This document shows positions 53,991-64,000 of a stretch of 64,000 nt of DNA, in pieces (the first letter of the stretch is position 1; every line of letters begins with the position of its first letter). Under the pieces are notes generated by a model, which ran no database searches, was not told the DNA's origin, and saw nothing but the letters and a program-made list of their open reading frames with translations. The position numbers were made by a program, and so were the translations under genes. Origin of the DNA: Limnomonas spitsbergensis (taxonomy: Eukaryota > Chlorophyta > Chlorophyceae > Chlamydomonadales); NCBI GenBank assembly GCA_037349105.1, contig JAYJMM010000041.1, forward strand, positions 3,348,001-3,412,000, given 5' to 3'.

Positions 53991-54400
53991 GGGGTCGGTC
54001 AGACTGCGTTACGTTTGAGGTTGCGTTTGGCAGTTGCGTTTGGGTTGCGTTTGGATTTAGCGTGAATCTGACGCTAAACTGGTCACACTGCGTTTGGGCA
54101 AGACGGCAGGGCAAGACGACGTCAGGGCACGGCATGGTACATTTTTGTGCGAATTCCGTCTCCCAGCGACTCAGGGTTGATATTTCCTTACATTGTAACA
54201 TATATATTGTTCGTGTCCAGCTTAAGATGAAGCTTAAGCTGGAATTCATGAAAATTCTCAAACGCGAAACGTCAACCCCCCCCCTGCGTTTGCGTTTCGC
54301 GTTTTGACACGTTGCGTTTGGCGTTTGGGTAGTGTGACCGGCGTCGCGTTTGCACTTTTTCCTGACGCAACCCCAAACGTAACGCAGTCTGACCGACCTC
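53991..54400. mobile_element. MITE, 410 bp, PIF/Harbinger-like
   Basis: Terminal inverted repeats of about 38 bp: GGGGTCGGTCAGACTGCGTT at 53991 and the reverse complement of AACGCAGTCTGACCGACCTC ending at 54400. The flanking trinucleotide TTA is duplicated (53988-53990 and 54401-54403). A 3-bp TWA duplication fits PIF/Harbinger. The interior is noncoding and rich in TTGCGTTTGG repeats that extend the inverted repeat inward. Confidence 0.85.
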
Positions 54401-54403
54401 TTA

Positions 54404-55624
54404 CAGCCCGATTCTGATTGGTGGGGGAAACAAGTGTGGAGGAAAAATACGAAACTTTCCGAAAGTTCCCCCACCCGTTCCTCCACCCCTGTTCCAAGAG
54501 ACGTGAGATGGAGGAAGAATGGCGAAGGTTGGTGTTCTGTACGGGACATCTTTGCAGCGCTTTTTCCTGCCGCCAGTTTCATTTCTTTACGCCAGTCACT
54601 ATAGCGAGACTATGCCCCCGAAACCACAAATTATGGAGCTGTTCGAAAGCTGCACGGCTTGTTTCCAAAACGGGCGCACGAGAGAGAGAAAATCGCGCGA
54701 GCCTGAAGAAACTTTTAGGGCCCGTTGCGTGGCCTGGGCGAGACGTATGAGCCCCAAGTATGGTTTCCGGCACTGAAACGGGGTGCACGGTTTGCTGCCA
54801 AATTAAGATAGCCAGAAAGCGCGCATTTTTGCGATTCTTTTGGTAGGAGGCATACCAGTCCCGTGCCCGGAGCGCGAACCTGGACTTTGGCACTGGAAGG
54901 TGACTTGTCGGAGGCCGGGCCCCAGAGCACCACACGTTTGCGTGGCCAGGAAGGCCCCCAGGCAGAAGCTGACGTCAGCTGACGTGTCGAACTGATTGAT
55001 CCCATATTCCCATGGACCGCCTGTCAAACGCGATCCTAATATTCCATCACGCGAGCGAGCCGTGCCCAAAAGCCGCAGCTCTCGTCGATCATCACGAAAT
55101 CTGGCCCCAGGCGAAGTCCGGCTATGACCCTGCAAGGTCCGGATGTTGGCTGGCGTACAAGATGTTTCGTGCATTCTTCCTTGCAGTGTCTTTCATTTCT
55201 GCATATCGTTCTGTTACTCTCCCTACCAGGCCGACGACGGAAGTAGCGTAACATATTTGTGTGGCTGCACATCGCTCGCTGTTGTGTGTGGCTGTATATC
55301 GCACGCTCCATCGTCGAAAGAGCCGTCGTTTGCTGCCCCCATCCACGCCAAATCGCCGGAAAGACATCAAAAGATAAAGAACTAAATTGCGGTTAACGTC
55401 ATATAGAAAGGAAAGGACGCAAAATTATCTCGGCCACGCTGGCAATGAGCTCAATAGTTCAATAATTCCGCAGACCCCACCCCCCCCTCCGCGGAAAAGA
55501 ATGCGTTCCTCCACCCTTTCAAAAGTTCCTTCACCCGTTCCTCCACACCTGTTCCACGAGATTGGGTGGAGGAACTTTTGAAAGAGTGGAGGAACTTGTT
55601 CCTCCACCAATCAGAATCGTGCTG
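54404..55624. mobile_element. Second terminal-inverted-repeat element, 1221 bp, abutting the MITE
   Basis: Left end CAGCCCGATTCTGATTGGTG (54404) and right end, reversed, CAGCACGATTCTGATTGGTG (to 55624): about 33 bp of inverted repeat. TTA flanks both sides (54401-54403 and 55625-55627), the left one shared with the MITE. A direct repeat near both ends (54454-54503 and 55516-55565, AAGTTCCNNCACCCGTTCCTCC) and an internal inverted pair at the right end give a foldback-like structure. No transposase is recognised; short ORFs inside have no known domain. Confidence 0.6.
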
Positions 55625-55784
55625 TTACCCCCTAAAACGTCGATTGGAAGAATGAAATAAAGAAATAAGTGCCGCGACGTGACGACATGCGTGGCACGGT
55701 GACACTGGTGCGCTTTGTTCCTGACACGCGATCCTCTTATGTCCCGCTTTTTGCTCTTTGGGGGGGGGAGTTGGGTTTGCGAGC

Positions 55785-57995
55785 CATGCATGGAGGCATG
55801 GCGGCATGGGTTGCGGACCATGCATGGCGGCATGGGTTGCGAACCATGCAAAGAAGCATGGGTTGCTGACTATGCATGGAGGCATGGGTTGTGGACCATG
55901 CATAGAGGCATGGGTTGCGGACCATGCATATAGGTATGGGTTGCGGACCATGCATGGAGGCATGGGTTGCAGATCATGCATGGAGGCATGGGTTGTGGAC
56001 CATGCATAGAGGCATAGGTTGCGGACCATGCATAGAGGCATGGGTTGGAGACCATGCATAGAGGCATGGGTTGCGGACCATGCATAGAGGCATGGGTTGC
56101 AGACCATGCATAGAGGCATGATTGCGGACCATGCACGGAGGCATGGGTTGCGGACCATGCATAGAGGCATGGGTTACTGACATGCATGGCGGCATGGGTT
56201 GCGAACAATGCATGGAGGCATGGAGGCATGGGTTGCGAATTATGCATGGCGGCATGGGTTGCGGACCATGCATAGAGGCATGGGTTGCGGACTATGCATG
56301 GAGGCATGGGTTGAGGACCATGCATAGAAGCATGGGTTGCTGACCATGCATGGAGGCATGGGTTGTGGACCATGCATAGAGGCATGGGTTGCGGACCATG
56401 CATAGAGGCATGGGTTGAGGACCATGCATAGAAGCATGGGTTGCTGACCATGCATGGAGGCATGGGTTGTGGACCATGCATAGAGGCATGGGTTGCGGAC
56501 CATGCATAGAGGCATGGGTTGCGGACCATGCATGGAGGCATGGGTTGCGGACCATGCATGGAGGCATGGGTTGCGGACCTTGCATAGAGGCATACGTTGC
56601 GGACCATGCATGGAGGCATGGGTTGCAGACCATGCATAGAGGCATGAGTAGCGGACCATGCATAGAAGCATGGGTTGCGGACCATGCACAGAGACATGGG
56701 TTGCGGACCATGCATAGAGGCATGGGTTGCAGACCATGCATGGAGGCATGGGTTGTGGACCATGCATAGAGGCATAGGTTGCGGACCATGCATGGAGGCA
56801 TGCGTTGCAGACCATGAATGGAGGCATGGGTTGCAGACCATGCATGGCGGCATGGGTTGCGGATCATGCATGGCAGCATAGGTTGCGGACCATGCATGGA
56901 GGCATGGGTTGCGGATCATGCATACAGGCATGGGTTGCGGATCATGCATAGAGGCATAGGTTGCGGACCATGATGCATGGTGGATGGGTTGCGGATCATG
57001 CATGGGGGCATGGGTTGCGGATCATGCATAGAGGCATGGGTTGCGGATCATGCATAGAGGCATAGGTTGCGGACCATGCATGGAGGCATGGGTTGCGGAT
57101 CATGCATGGGGGCATGGGTTGCGGATCATGCATAGAGGCATGGGTTGCGGACCATGCATGGAGGCATGAGTTGCGGATCATGCATAGAGGCATGGGTTGC
57201 GGATCATGCATGGCGGCATGGGTTGTGGACCATGCATAGAGGTATAGGTTGCGGACATTGCTTGGAGGCATGCGTTGCGGACCATGCATAGTGGCATGGG
57301 TTGCGGACCATGCATAGAGGCATGGGTTGCAGACCATGCATAGAGGCATGGGTTGCGGACCATGCATGGAGGCATGGGTTGCTGACCATGCATGGAGGCA
57401 TGGGTTGCGGATCATGCATGGAAGCATGGGTTGCGGACCATGCATGGAGGCATGGGTTGTGGACCATGCATGGAGGCATGGGTTGCGGATAATGCATGGA
57501 GGCATGGGTTGCTGACTATGCATAGAGGCATGGTTTGCGGATCATGCATAGAGGCATAGGTTGCGGATCATGCATACAGGCATAGGGTGTGGACCATGCA
57601 TGGAGGCATGGGTCGCGGATCATGTATAGAGGCATGGGTTGCGGATCATGCATAGAGGCATGGGTTGCGGATCATGCATAGAGGCATAGGTTGCGGACCA
57701 TGCATGGAGGCATGGGTTGCGGATCATGCATGGAGGCATGGGTTGCGGATCATGCATAGAGGCATGGGTTGCGGATCATGCATAGAGGCATAGGTTGCGG
57801 ACCATGCATGGAGGCATGGGTTGCGGATCATGCATAGAGGCATGGGTTGCGGATCATGCATAGAGGCATGGGTTGCGGACCATACATGGAGGCATGGGTT
57901 GCGGATCATGCATAGAGGCATGGGTTGCGGATCATGCATGGAGGCATGGGTTGCGGACCATGCACGGAGGCATGGGTTGCGGACCATGCATGGCT
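55785..57995 (+). repeat. 26-bp minisatellite, about 85 units
   Basis: Unit GGCATGGGTTGCGGACCATG then CATGGA, with common variants GGATCATGCATA, GTGGACC and GCTGACC. Every unit contains ATGCAT, often within CATGCATG. Few indels, 26-bp period. No gene; the ORFs on both strands come from the repeat. The region 55628-55784 before it holds nothing recognised. Confidence 0.95.
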
Positions 57996-58130
57996 CGTGG
58001 CGAGTGTGTGGGAATGGAGACATGGAGGCATGAAGCCATCCCAACCATGTATCCTTATCCTTTTGTTCAAAGAGTGACATAATGCATTATTCTACCTGAT
58101 CTCACGGAAAGGTAGACCCAGGGGCTGTGT

Positions 58131-58305
58131 ATCTTTTCTTGTGAATCAGCTACATGTTAGCTACACTCTGGTCTCTGGCCCGAGCCTCATTTGTGGCTGG
58201 CCAAACGGCCTTGGGCACCCGTGACAAGCCGGTCCTGGATTGGTCCCAATCCGGCTTGTGGCAGCTGCAGGGCGGCCTGCCTAAGGTAGACTTGAAGAGA
58301 CACTG
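58131..58305 (+). repeat. SINE-like repeat family 2 copy
   Basis: GTGAATCAGCTACATGTTAG, CTCTGGTCTCTGGCCCGAG, CATTTGTGGCTGGCCA, CCTGGATTGGTCCCAATCCG, GGGCGGCCTGCCTAAG, ending in AGACACTGCAG. It sits at the start of the 61-bp array. Confidence 0.7.
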
Positions 58306-58725
58306 CAGAGGGGGCAGGCCCAGGTAGCAGGCCCAAGGCTTGGGGCAGCAGCTGATGCTTCCTCTGCCGAGGGGGCAGGCCCAGGTAGCAGGCTCTAGGC
58401 TTTGGGCAGCAGCTGATGCTCCCTCTGCCGAGGGGGCAGGCCCAGGTAGCAGGCCCTAGGCTTGGGGCAGCAGCTGATGCTCCCTCTGCCGAGGGGGCAG
58501 GTTCAGGTAGCAGGCCATAGGCTTGGGGCAGCAGCTGATGCTCCCTCTGCCGAGGGGGCAGGCCCAGGTAGCAGGCCCTAGGCTTGGGGCAGCAGCTGAT
58601 GCTCCCTCTGCCGAGGGGGCAGGCCCAGGTAGCGGGCCCTAGGCTTGGGGCAGCAGCTGATGCTCCTTCTGCCGAGGGGGCAGGCCCAGGTAGCAGGCCC
58701 TAGGCTTGGGGCAGCAGCTGATGCT
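58298..58725 (+). repeat. 61-bp minisatellite, 7 units
   Basis: Unit GGGGGCAGGCCCAGGTAGCA, GGCCCTAGGCTTGGGGCAGC, AGCTGATGCTCCCTCTGCCG, A. Units are over 90 percent alike by eye. Confidence 0.94.
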
Positions 58726-58804
58726 ACTTCTGCATTTGCCTGCTCTTTGTGCGTGGCGTTAGCTCCAGCCCTTTATGCCAGCCCTGAGTGCCAGCCTTTA
58801 ATTC

Positions 58805-58990
58805 AACACCAGTGTTTCTTTTTTGTGACTCATCTCCACTCAAGCCTCTGGCCGGAAGCCCCATTTGTGGCCAGCTATGCTGCTTTGGCCACCAGCCGTA
58901 GGCTAGTCCAGGTTGGGTCCCAATCAGACCTTTGGCGGCCGCGGGGCGGCCTGCCAAATATCGACTCGTCTCCGGGGAGCAAAAGCACTG
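58805..58990 (+). repeat. SINE-like repeat family 2 copy
   Basis: GTGACTCATCTCCACTCAAG, GCCTCTGGCCGGAAGCCCCA, TTTGTGGCCAGCTATGC, CCAGGTTGGGTCCCAATCAG, GGCCGCGGGGCGGCCTGCC. The longest good match to 16991-17170. Confidence 0.72.
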
Positions 58991-59039
58991 TGCCACGCAC
59001 ACTGGGAGCAAACGCGCTGCCCCCTCTGCATACGCCAGC

Positions 59040-59460
59040 TGTGGCCCACACTGACTGCAGCGAGACCTGTAATCTATTACCCGCTGCCTGCTGCCTGCTG
59101 CCTGCTACCTACTGGCTACTGCCTGATACCCCCTGCCCACTACTTGCAACCCGCTGCCTGCCGCCTATTCTCTCTGTCTGCTACCCGAGTGCCGCTGCCT
59201 GACTATCAACTGCCCAATCCCCGCAGCGTGATGCTCTCTCCTGCAATCCACCCCCAGCTGCCTTCTGCCCGAGTGCCACTAAAAGAGCGCCCACTGCCTG
59301 CTACCTGTCACTAACAGCCTGCTAAGTTTCACCCGCTACCCGCCGCCCGAGAGTCATTGAAAGAGCGCCAACTGCCTGCTACCAGCCACCATCCGCCTTT
59401 TAACTTCCACCCGCTGCCCGCTGCCTCTTAGCCACAGCCACTGCCTGCTCTTGTGCATGT
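59040..59460 (+). repeat. CTGCC-rich imperfect repeat region
   Basis: Irregular repeats such as CTGCCTGCTGCCTGCTACC and GCCCGAGTGCCACTAAAAGA/GCCCGAGAGTCATTGAAAGA. No gene supported. Confidence 0.6.
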
Positions 59461-59504
59461 GTGTGGATTCAACCCTCCCTTGGTATCACCATCTCGGGAA
59501 GAAG

Positions 59505-59940
59505 GCAATCCTTAACCCTGAACCTACAACTCTCAGACCTGAACTCCAAACCCCCAAGTCTCAACACTTAACTCAGAACTCTGAACTCTTAATCCCTTAC
59601 TCTTAACCCTTAACCCTAAACCCATAACTCTTATCCCTGAACTCTCAACCCCTTACTCTCAATCATAAACCCTGAACCCGCAACTGTCAACCCTGAACTC
59701 TCAACCCTAAACCCTGAACCCATAACTCTTAACCCTGAACTTGTAACCCCTTACTCTCAACCCTAAACCCTGAACCCACAACTCTTACCCCTGAACTCTT
59801 TTCTCCCAACTCTCAACCGTGAACCCTGAACCCACATCTCTTAAATCTGAACTACTAACCCCTAATTCTCAACCCTGAACTCACAACTCTTACCCCTAAA
59901 CTCTCAACTCGTAACTCCTAAACCCACAACTTTGGACCTT
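59505..59940 (+). repeat. Degenerate telomere-like repeat
   Basis: A long run of CCCTAAACCCTGAACCCA and CAACTCTTAACCCTGAACTC words. These are relatives of CCCTAAA, the Arabidopsis-type telomere complement, but too degenerate to be an active telomere; an interstitial remnant is likely. A partial family 2 repeat follows at 59944-60055. Confidence 0.7.
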
Positions 59941-60055
59941 AAACTGAGCCCTGCTGCTTGGGCCAGGGTTTGTTGCCTGGGCCAGGATTGGTCCCAACCG
60001 GCCCAATGGTAAATGTACAGCGACCTGCCTAAGCTGGTCTGGTGCGCTGAAACAG

Positions 60056-60599
60056 GCATAAGTCTCCTGGCTGTTATCCTATTGGGACTGTCGGTGGCCT
60101 CTGGCCGATTGCATCTTAATGCTGCCGAAACACGGGGCCCATGCAGCTCACGCATGCTTGCTGCACTCCGTGACACACCGTCGATATGCAGGGCGGCTGA
60201 GCCCATGCAGGTTTACCAAAAGATATATGCATGCTGTGGTTCGTGTGCACTCAATGCCATGCTTTCTACAGCAAAGACGTCGCTCAGCTAGTTGATAGAT
60301 TTCAGTATGGATGATAACACTACACTCTCAAGCCTGCACATGGTCCTGCTACGATTTGCGAGCTCTCAGGGCCCTGCCCTCAGACGCATGTCTACCACTG
60401 CCAAAGTATGCTCAGGGACGTGCTGTTGAAACTGAGGGCCCCTAGGTCCTGTATTTTGGTTTGTGCACACTCCAGGACAAGAAGTCTGAATTATACCTGC
60501 CGAGGCTAGGTTGTATGCATGCATGGACACGCTGTTAACAGTCTGCGTGTTCAATCCCCCCAACTCTTAACTTTAAGGCTGCGGCTTACTTGCACGCAG
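60056..60599. other. Spacer upstream of the V-ATPase exon
   Basis: No exon recognised. It ends in the acceptor GCACGCAG at 60592-60599. If the V-ATPase gene is complete, this is intron. Confidence 0.4.
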
Positions 60600-61044
60600 G
60601 GACATGCTGTCAACGGTCTTTGAGTTCATTCCCCAGATGAACTTCCTCAACACGATCTTTGGCTACTTCTGCATCCTCATCCTCATCAAATGGATCACGG
60701 GCTCCTTCGCGGATCTGTACAACGTGTTGATCCGCATGTTCCTGGGGCTGGGCGACGTGCTGCCCGCCGACATCCTGTTCACAGGGCAGCACGGCGTGCA
60801 GCAGCTACTGCTGGCGCTCGCCTTCCTCTCTGTCCTGGTGATACTGGTGCCCAAGCCGCTCATTCTCAAGAAGCGTTGGGAGGCCTCGCAGGCGGCCAAG
60901 ACGCGCCGCTCGGTGGAGCTGGTCTCGATGTATGACGACGATGACAGCCGGCGGCCGGGCGGCGCGGTGGTCTAGGCGGAGTCTGAGAGCCACGGTGGCG
61001 GCGGGCACGGGCATGGACACGGAGACCACTTTGATTTCGGCAAG
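60600..61044 (+). pseudogene. V-type H+-ATPase subunit a exon with in-frame TAG
   Basis: Between an acceptor (CGCAG before 60600) and a donor (AAG/GTCGGT at 61045), the exon reads FEFIPQMNFLNTIFGYFCIL, ILIKWITGSFADLYNVLIRM, FTGQHGVQQLL and VPKPLILKKRWE. These are membrane segments of the V0 subunit a (Vph1/TCIRG1 family), the stator arm of the vacuolar proton pump. After a linker with DDDDSRRPGGAVV a TAG (60973-60975) interrupts, then the same frame continues with HGHGHGDHFDFGK, the expected FDFG motif. So the stop lies inside a real exon. No neighbouring exon was found within 600 bp upstream or 400 bp downstream, so this may be a fragment, a mutated allele, an error, or a readthrough site. 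Confidence 0.75.
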
Positions 61045-61448
61045 GTCGGTGACTGTTTTATTTGTTTCAATGAACGTCATAAGTGCAAACCTTGCCTTGC
61101 CATACAGACAGCCCCTACAAGGTTTGAACAAGAGTTGTTTGTTTGGCTGCCCAGCAGAATGCTTTCTCCATTCAGTTACCGACTTTCCCCCTCTCCGCCC
61201 CTATCCTGGCATGATAGATTTACCTGGCAGGCCTAGTTTAGGGTTCAGCCCCCGCAGGATACTGGAAAACCTGCGTGCTTCATCTTCCTAGCCGCCCTGG
61301 GCCGCCCCACTATCTTCAAACCAGCGTAGGTCGTCCAGGTCCCGTCACCTCCTGCCAGAGTTGAGGAAGCCACATCAGCCCTCCCTGCCCCGCCCCCTAA
61401 ACCCTATGCTGATGCTGCCTCCTTATGTGCCCCTAGCCCCCTAAATCC

Positions 61449-61569
61449 ATGAACAGGCTATCCGCATTAACCCCTGGGGGCAAGGAGCTCCCCAAGAAGC
61501 AGAAGACCAGGCTTCAGAAGCAGCACAACAGCAAGCTTAAGTTAGATGCTATTTTCATGCCACTCATGC
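61449..61569 (+). CDS. Possible first exon of an unknown lysine-rich protein
   Basis: ATG 61449 opens 40 codons (MNRLSALTPGGKELPKKQKT, then RLQKQHNSKLKLDAIFMPLM) and ends at a consensus donor C/GTGAGT at 61570. It is basic and might be nuclear or ribosome-associated, but no family is recognised and no second exon was found. It could also be chance. Confidence 0.3.
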
Positions 61570-61899
61570 GTGAGTCCTCTCGTTTCTGGAGCCTCGTGGT
61601 CTCTAGCGAGGAAAGGTAGCTGGTAGGTGGTAGCTAGAGCAATGATTTGTTCTTTTGTTTCACCGCTTGACATTTGTGAACCATCTACATTTATCGACAC
61701 CATTAGAAGCGATTGAAATTGACCCGCTCCCTTCTTACAAATTCTGGTTTTTGAGTGAGAAATTAAGGTTTTATCAGGTACTGGAGGCGTGTGTGGGGGG
61801 GGGGTAGCCAGGGGTCGTTTGACATTTTTTTATGATGGGGTGTTTGACTTTCTTTTTTGCCCCCCCCTCGGGTGGACCATGCAGTCAGCAGACCTGTAC

Positions 61900-62520
61900 G
61901 TGATGCCTACTTACCGATACTAGTGTTGGCCACTATTTCTAGTGGCCATGTACTAGCATGGCTAGTAGTGGAGCCTATGATGGCTACGACTGAAGGTTGT
62001 ATTGGGCACAATTTGTTTCAGATGATGTAAAATTGCAAACGATTGGAAATTGTGCTTGGATGTTTGCTCGTAAGGGCGAAGAAGACTGACCAGAATCCTT
62101 CGGGGTCGGCCCAGTGTGACCCTGGCTTGGGGAGTCCGGTTGAAAACAGAATTCTCGTTCGTTCAAAAACAAGGTGTCTGTTCCTGTAATACCGATACCT
62201 GAGGGGGCATTATCACTAGGTGCGCCAAAAGGTCAACAATGACATTACTCCTCTGGGCCCTGCTCAAAGGCTCGGTCGCGTGGGTGCCCAACTGACCCGT
62301 TGAGAGAAAACAAAATGAAATTACAGTGTGAAGCCTACCGTTACTACTCATGGCCACCAGTAGTAGTACCGGTAGGCCGTGTACTGACATGGCTAGTTAA
62401 TTGTGGAGCCCATGATGGCTATGTCTGAAGGCTGTATCGGGCAAAATTTGTTTGAGATGATGCAAACGATTATAAACCATGCATACTAGTGCTTTGGATG
62501 CGCTTGCTCAGCTCCTAAGA
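61900..62520 (+). repeat. Direct duplication about 430 bp apart
   Basis: 61948-62070 (ACATGGCTAG-like, GGAGCCTATGATGGCTACGA, GGCACAATTTGTTTCAGATG) recurs at 62378-62512 (GGAGCCCATGATGGCTATGT, GGCAAAATTTGTTTGAGATG). No ORF; nature unknown. Confidence 0.65.
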
Positions 62521-62668
62521 ACACGCCTGTGAGAGGGGGGCATGTGCGGGCGGCGTATGAGTAGCCAGGCCTGCTGAGGCAACTCCATGTACTGTCCCAT
62601 ACCATGCCACACAAAGAAACGTCCATGGAGGCATATTTGATCGGTCTAGATGTATCATGTAGCGACTT

Positions 62669-64000
62669 TTATTTCGTGAAAGTAATTTGCGTCAGAAGTG
62701 AAAGCTTCATTCTCATACCGTATAAGAAAGAAAGAAAGAAAACGCCTGAGCGTGGCTTGAGGAATACGGGATTATAAACACCGTACACCGGGAGACAAGA
62801 AACCTGGTGGTTAAGGAGGGTCATCAAGGGGGATCGGACAATAATGGGCAGGGGAGTTTTCCAGATGACGACGCTGACGAAGGATGTTGATATGGCAGCG
62901 TATGGTATGCTTGGTGAGACGGCTGAGGACGGAGGAGAATAGGAGATGTCGCGTTTTGAGACACCGAGCATTCTGAGGATTTCATCGGCAGGACGAAAGA
63001 GGAAGCCGGCGGTGCCCAGAAGGATGATATGTGTATGAGAAGGAGGCGGGGAAGGATGAGGGGGGGGCACGTTCGGCGAAGGATCATGTGGAAGGGCAGG
63101 ATGGAGAACGGGCGCCACGGAAACTGTCCAGCCATTATGTTGGAGGAGAAGGATAAGTTGTAAATGTTGTTCTGATTTACGGGCATGGCACTGTTCGAAA
63201 GAAAATTCGGAGGTGTAACCGACTTCAACTACGTGTACAGTGCAGGTCCTCTGGAGGCGAGACATAGTTTGTGAACTAGAGAGTTGACCAGCGCGGTAAA
63301 GACGAAGGAATTCGGAATGTGGGAGACCTTGTATTATAAGCAAATCCGGTCGCAGTTTGTCCCAGTAATCGAAGGTGTCAGGGAAAGTGGGGGGTCGTCG
63401 GGGCACCAGCCAACGTGGAAGACGGGTGTCATAGACCCCGCAGGGAAGGTTAGCTCGGGAAGTGGCATCCATGATAGTAAAGGAGGAGCCTAGGGAGCCA
63501 TTAGCAATGGCAGTTTGGATGCTGCAGACAGCTCGGTTGTGTCGAGCAATGTATGAAGCGGACATGGAGGAATGAGCACAACCGCGGACCGCCTAAAAGA
63601 TGGCCAGGGGTGTCATTGGGATGGGAGCATATGGGACAGTGGGAGGTGGTGCGAGTGCCTACAGCTGTTTTGTACGGGCGGTTCATATGCATGGCTGTAG
63701 ATGCAGTCCACAAGGTATTGGTGCGCGATTTGAGGATGTTGCGAATACCACTAAAGGGCAGACCCATGTGCCATAAGACGGGAAGGTAGGAGGCGAGGGC
63801 AGAGGCAACTAGGACTTGCATGCGGACATAGCGCAAAGGCAGTGGGGGAGAAGTAGGGCCATCTGTTAGGAGGGGGCAGTTACGGGACATGTGTTCCTTC
63901 AAAGAATGAGTTAGGTCTGATGCAAACCACGGTTCGTCTGTGTCATGGGGGGGAGGGAGGCATGGCCATGCAGGTAGATGTGCGAAGTGTTGGACATCTG
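62669..64000 (-). pseudogene. LINE copy C: CCHC finger and restriction-like endonuclease
   Basis: Minus strand, entering from the right edge. TLWTASTAMHMNRPYKTAVG then HCPICSHPNDTPGHLLGG aligns in order with the region before the RLE of copies A and B (LWN ... CPLCGHPDSAGHITGG). A one-base frameshift near 63590 leads to ASYIARHNRAVCSIQTAIAN (63565 downward). Then come KLRPDLLIIQG, the RLE P-D motif, and VHVVEVGYTSEFSFEQ with the Glu, followed by a hydrophobic end. The sequence differs strongly from copy B, so it is another lineage of the same broad LINE type. Its 3' side at 62700-62760 carries a short (GAAA) tract with CGCCTGAGCGTGGC. Confidence 0.65.

Overview
The window looks like nuclear DNA of a green alga (Chlorophyta, perhaps a volvocalean or a prasinophyte). 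The evidence is genes split by GT..AG introns, LINE elements with the dual-endonuclease layout known from Chlamydomonas (Dualen/RandI type), degenerate TTTAGGG-like stretches, and very many minisatellites. There is no bacterial gene layout, rRNA, convincing tRNA or CRISPR. The species cannot be named from the sequence.

Layout. 1-10215: a broken LINE (copy A) whose first ORF pairs a Josephin-like and an OTU-like cysteine protease, followed by an AP endonuclease, reverse transcriptase, PHD finger, RNase H and CCHC finger. A 1163-bp hAT element with perfect 8-bp target duplications (4189-5367) sits inside the RT domain. 11512-19045 (minus): a five-exon DxD glycosyltransferase gene whose exon phases all fit. 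Its last intron is mostly a minisatellite built from copies of its own 3' splice site. 19157-22282: a roughly 220-bp satellite that switches orientation midway, lying between two divergent genes. 24590-39788 (plus): a twelve-exon SGNH/GDSL esterase-like gene with all catalytic blocks and matching phases, in which most introns carry their own minisatellite. 40560-42299: LINE debris plus a 5'-truncated LINE (copy B) that keeps the second, restriction-like endonuclease. 42300-53350: a giant repeat-protein ORF (about 2,000 residues, 87-bp repeats) and two overlapping Gag-like ORFs, possibly retroelement genes. 53350-55627: a SINE-like repeat, LINE-tail duplications, and two terminal-inverted-repeat elements sharing one TTA target. 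55785-60100: long minisatellites, SINE-like repeats and telomere-like sequence. 60600-61044: an exon of V-ATPase subunit a with an in-frame TAG. 62669-64000 (minus): the C-terminal part of a third LINE (copy C).

The two host genes are divergent and both predict a membrane-targeted N-terminus (secretory pathway), so one may build glycans and the other edit acyl or acetyl groups; that link is inference. The most unusual theme is that several tandem arrays in both genes begin at, end at, or are made of exon-intron junction sequence. Splicing models were derived by eye from phase and motif continuity, without transcripts.
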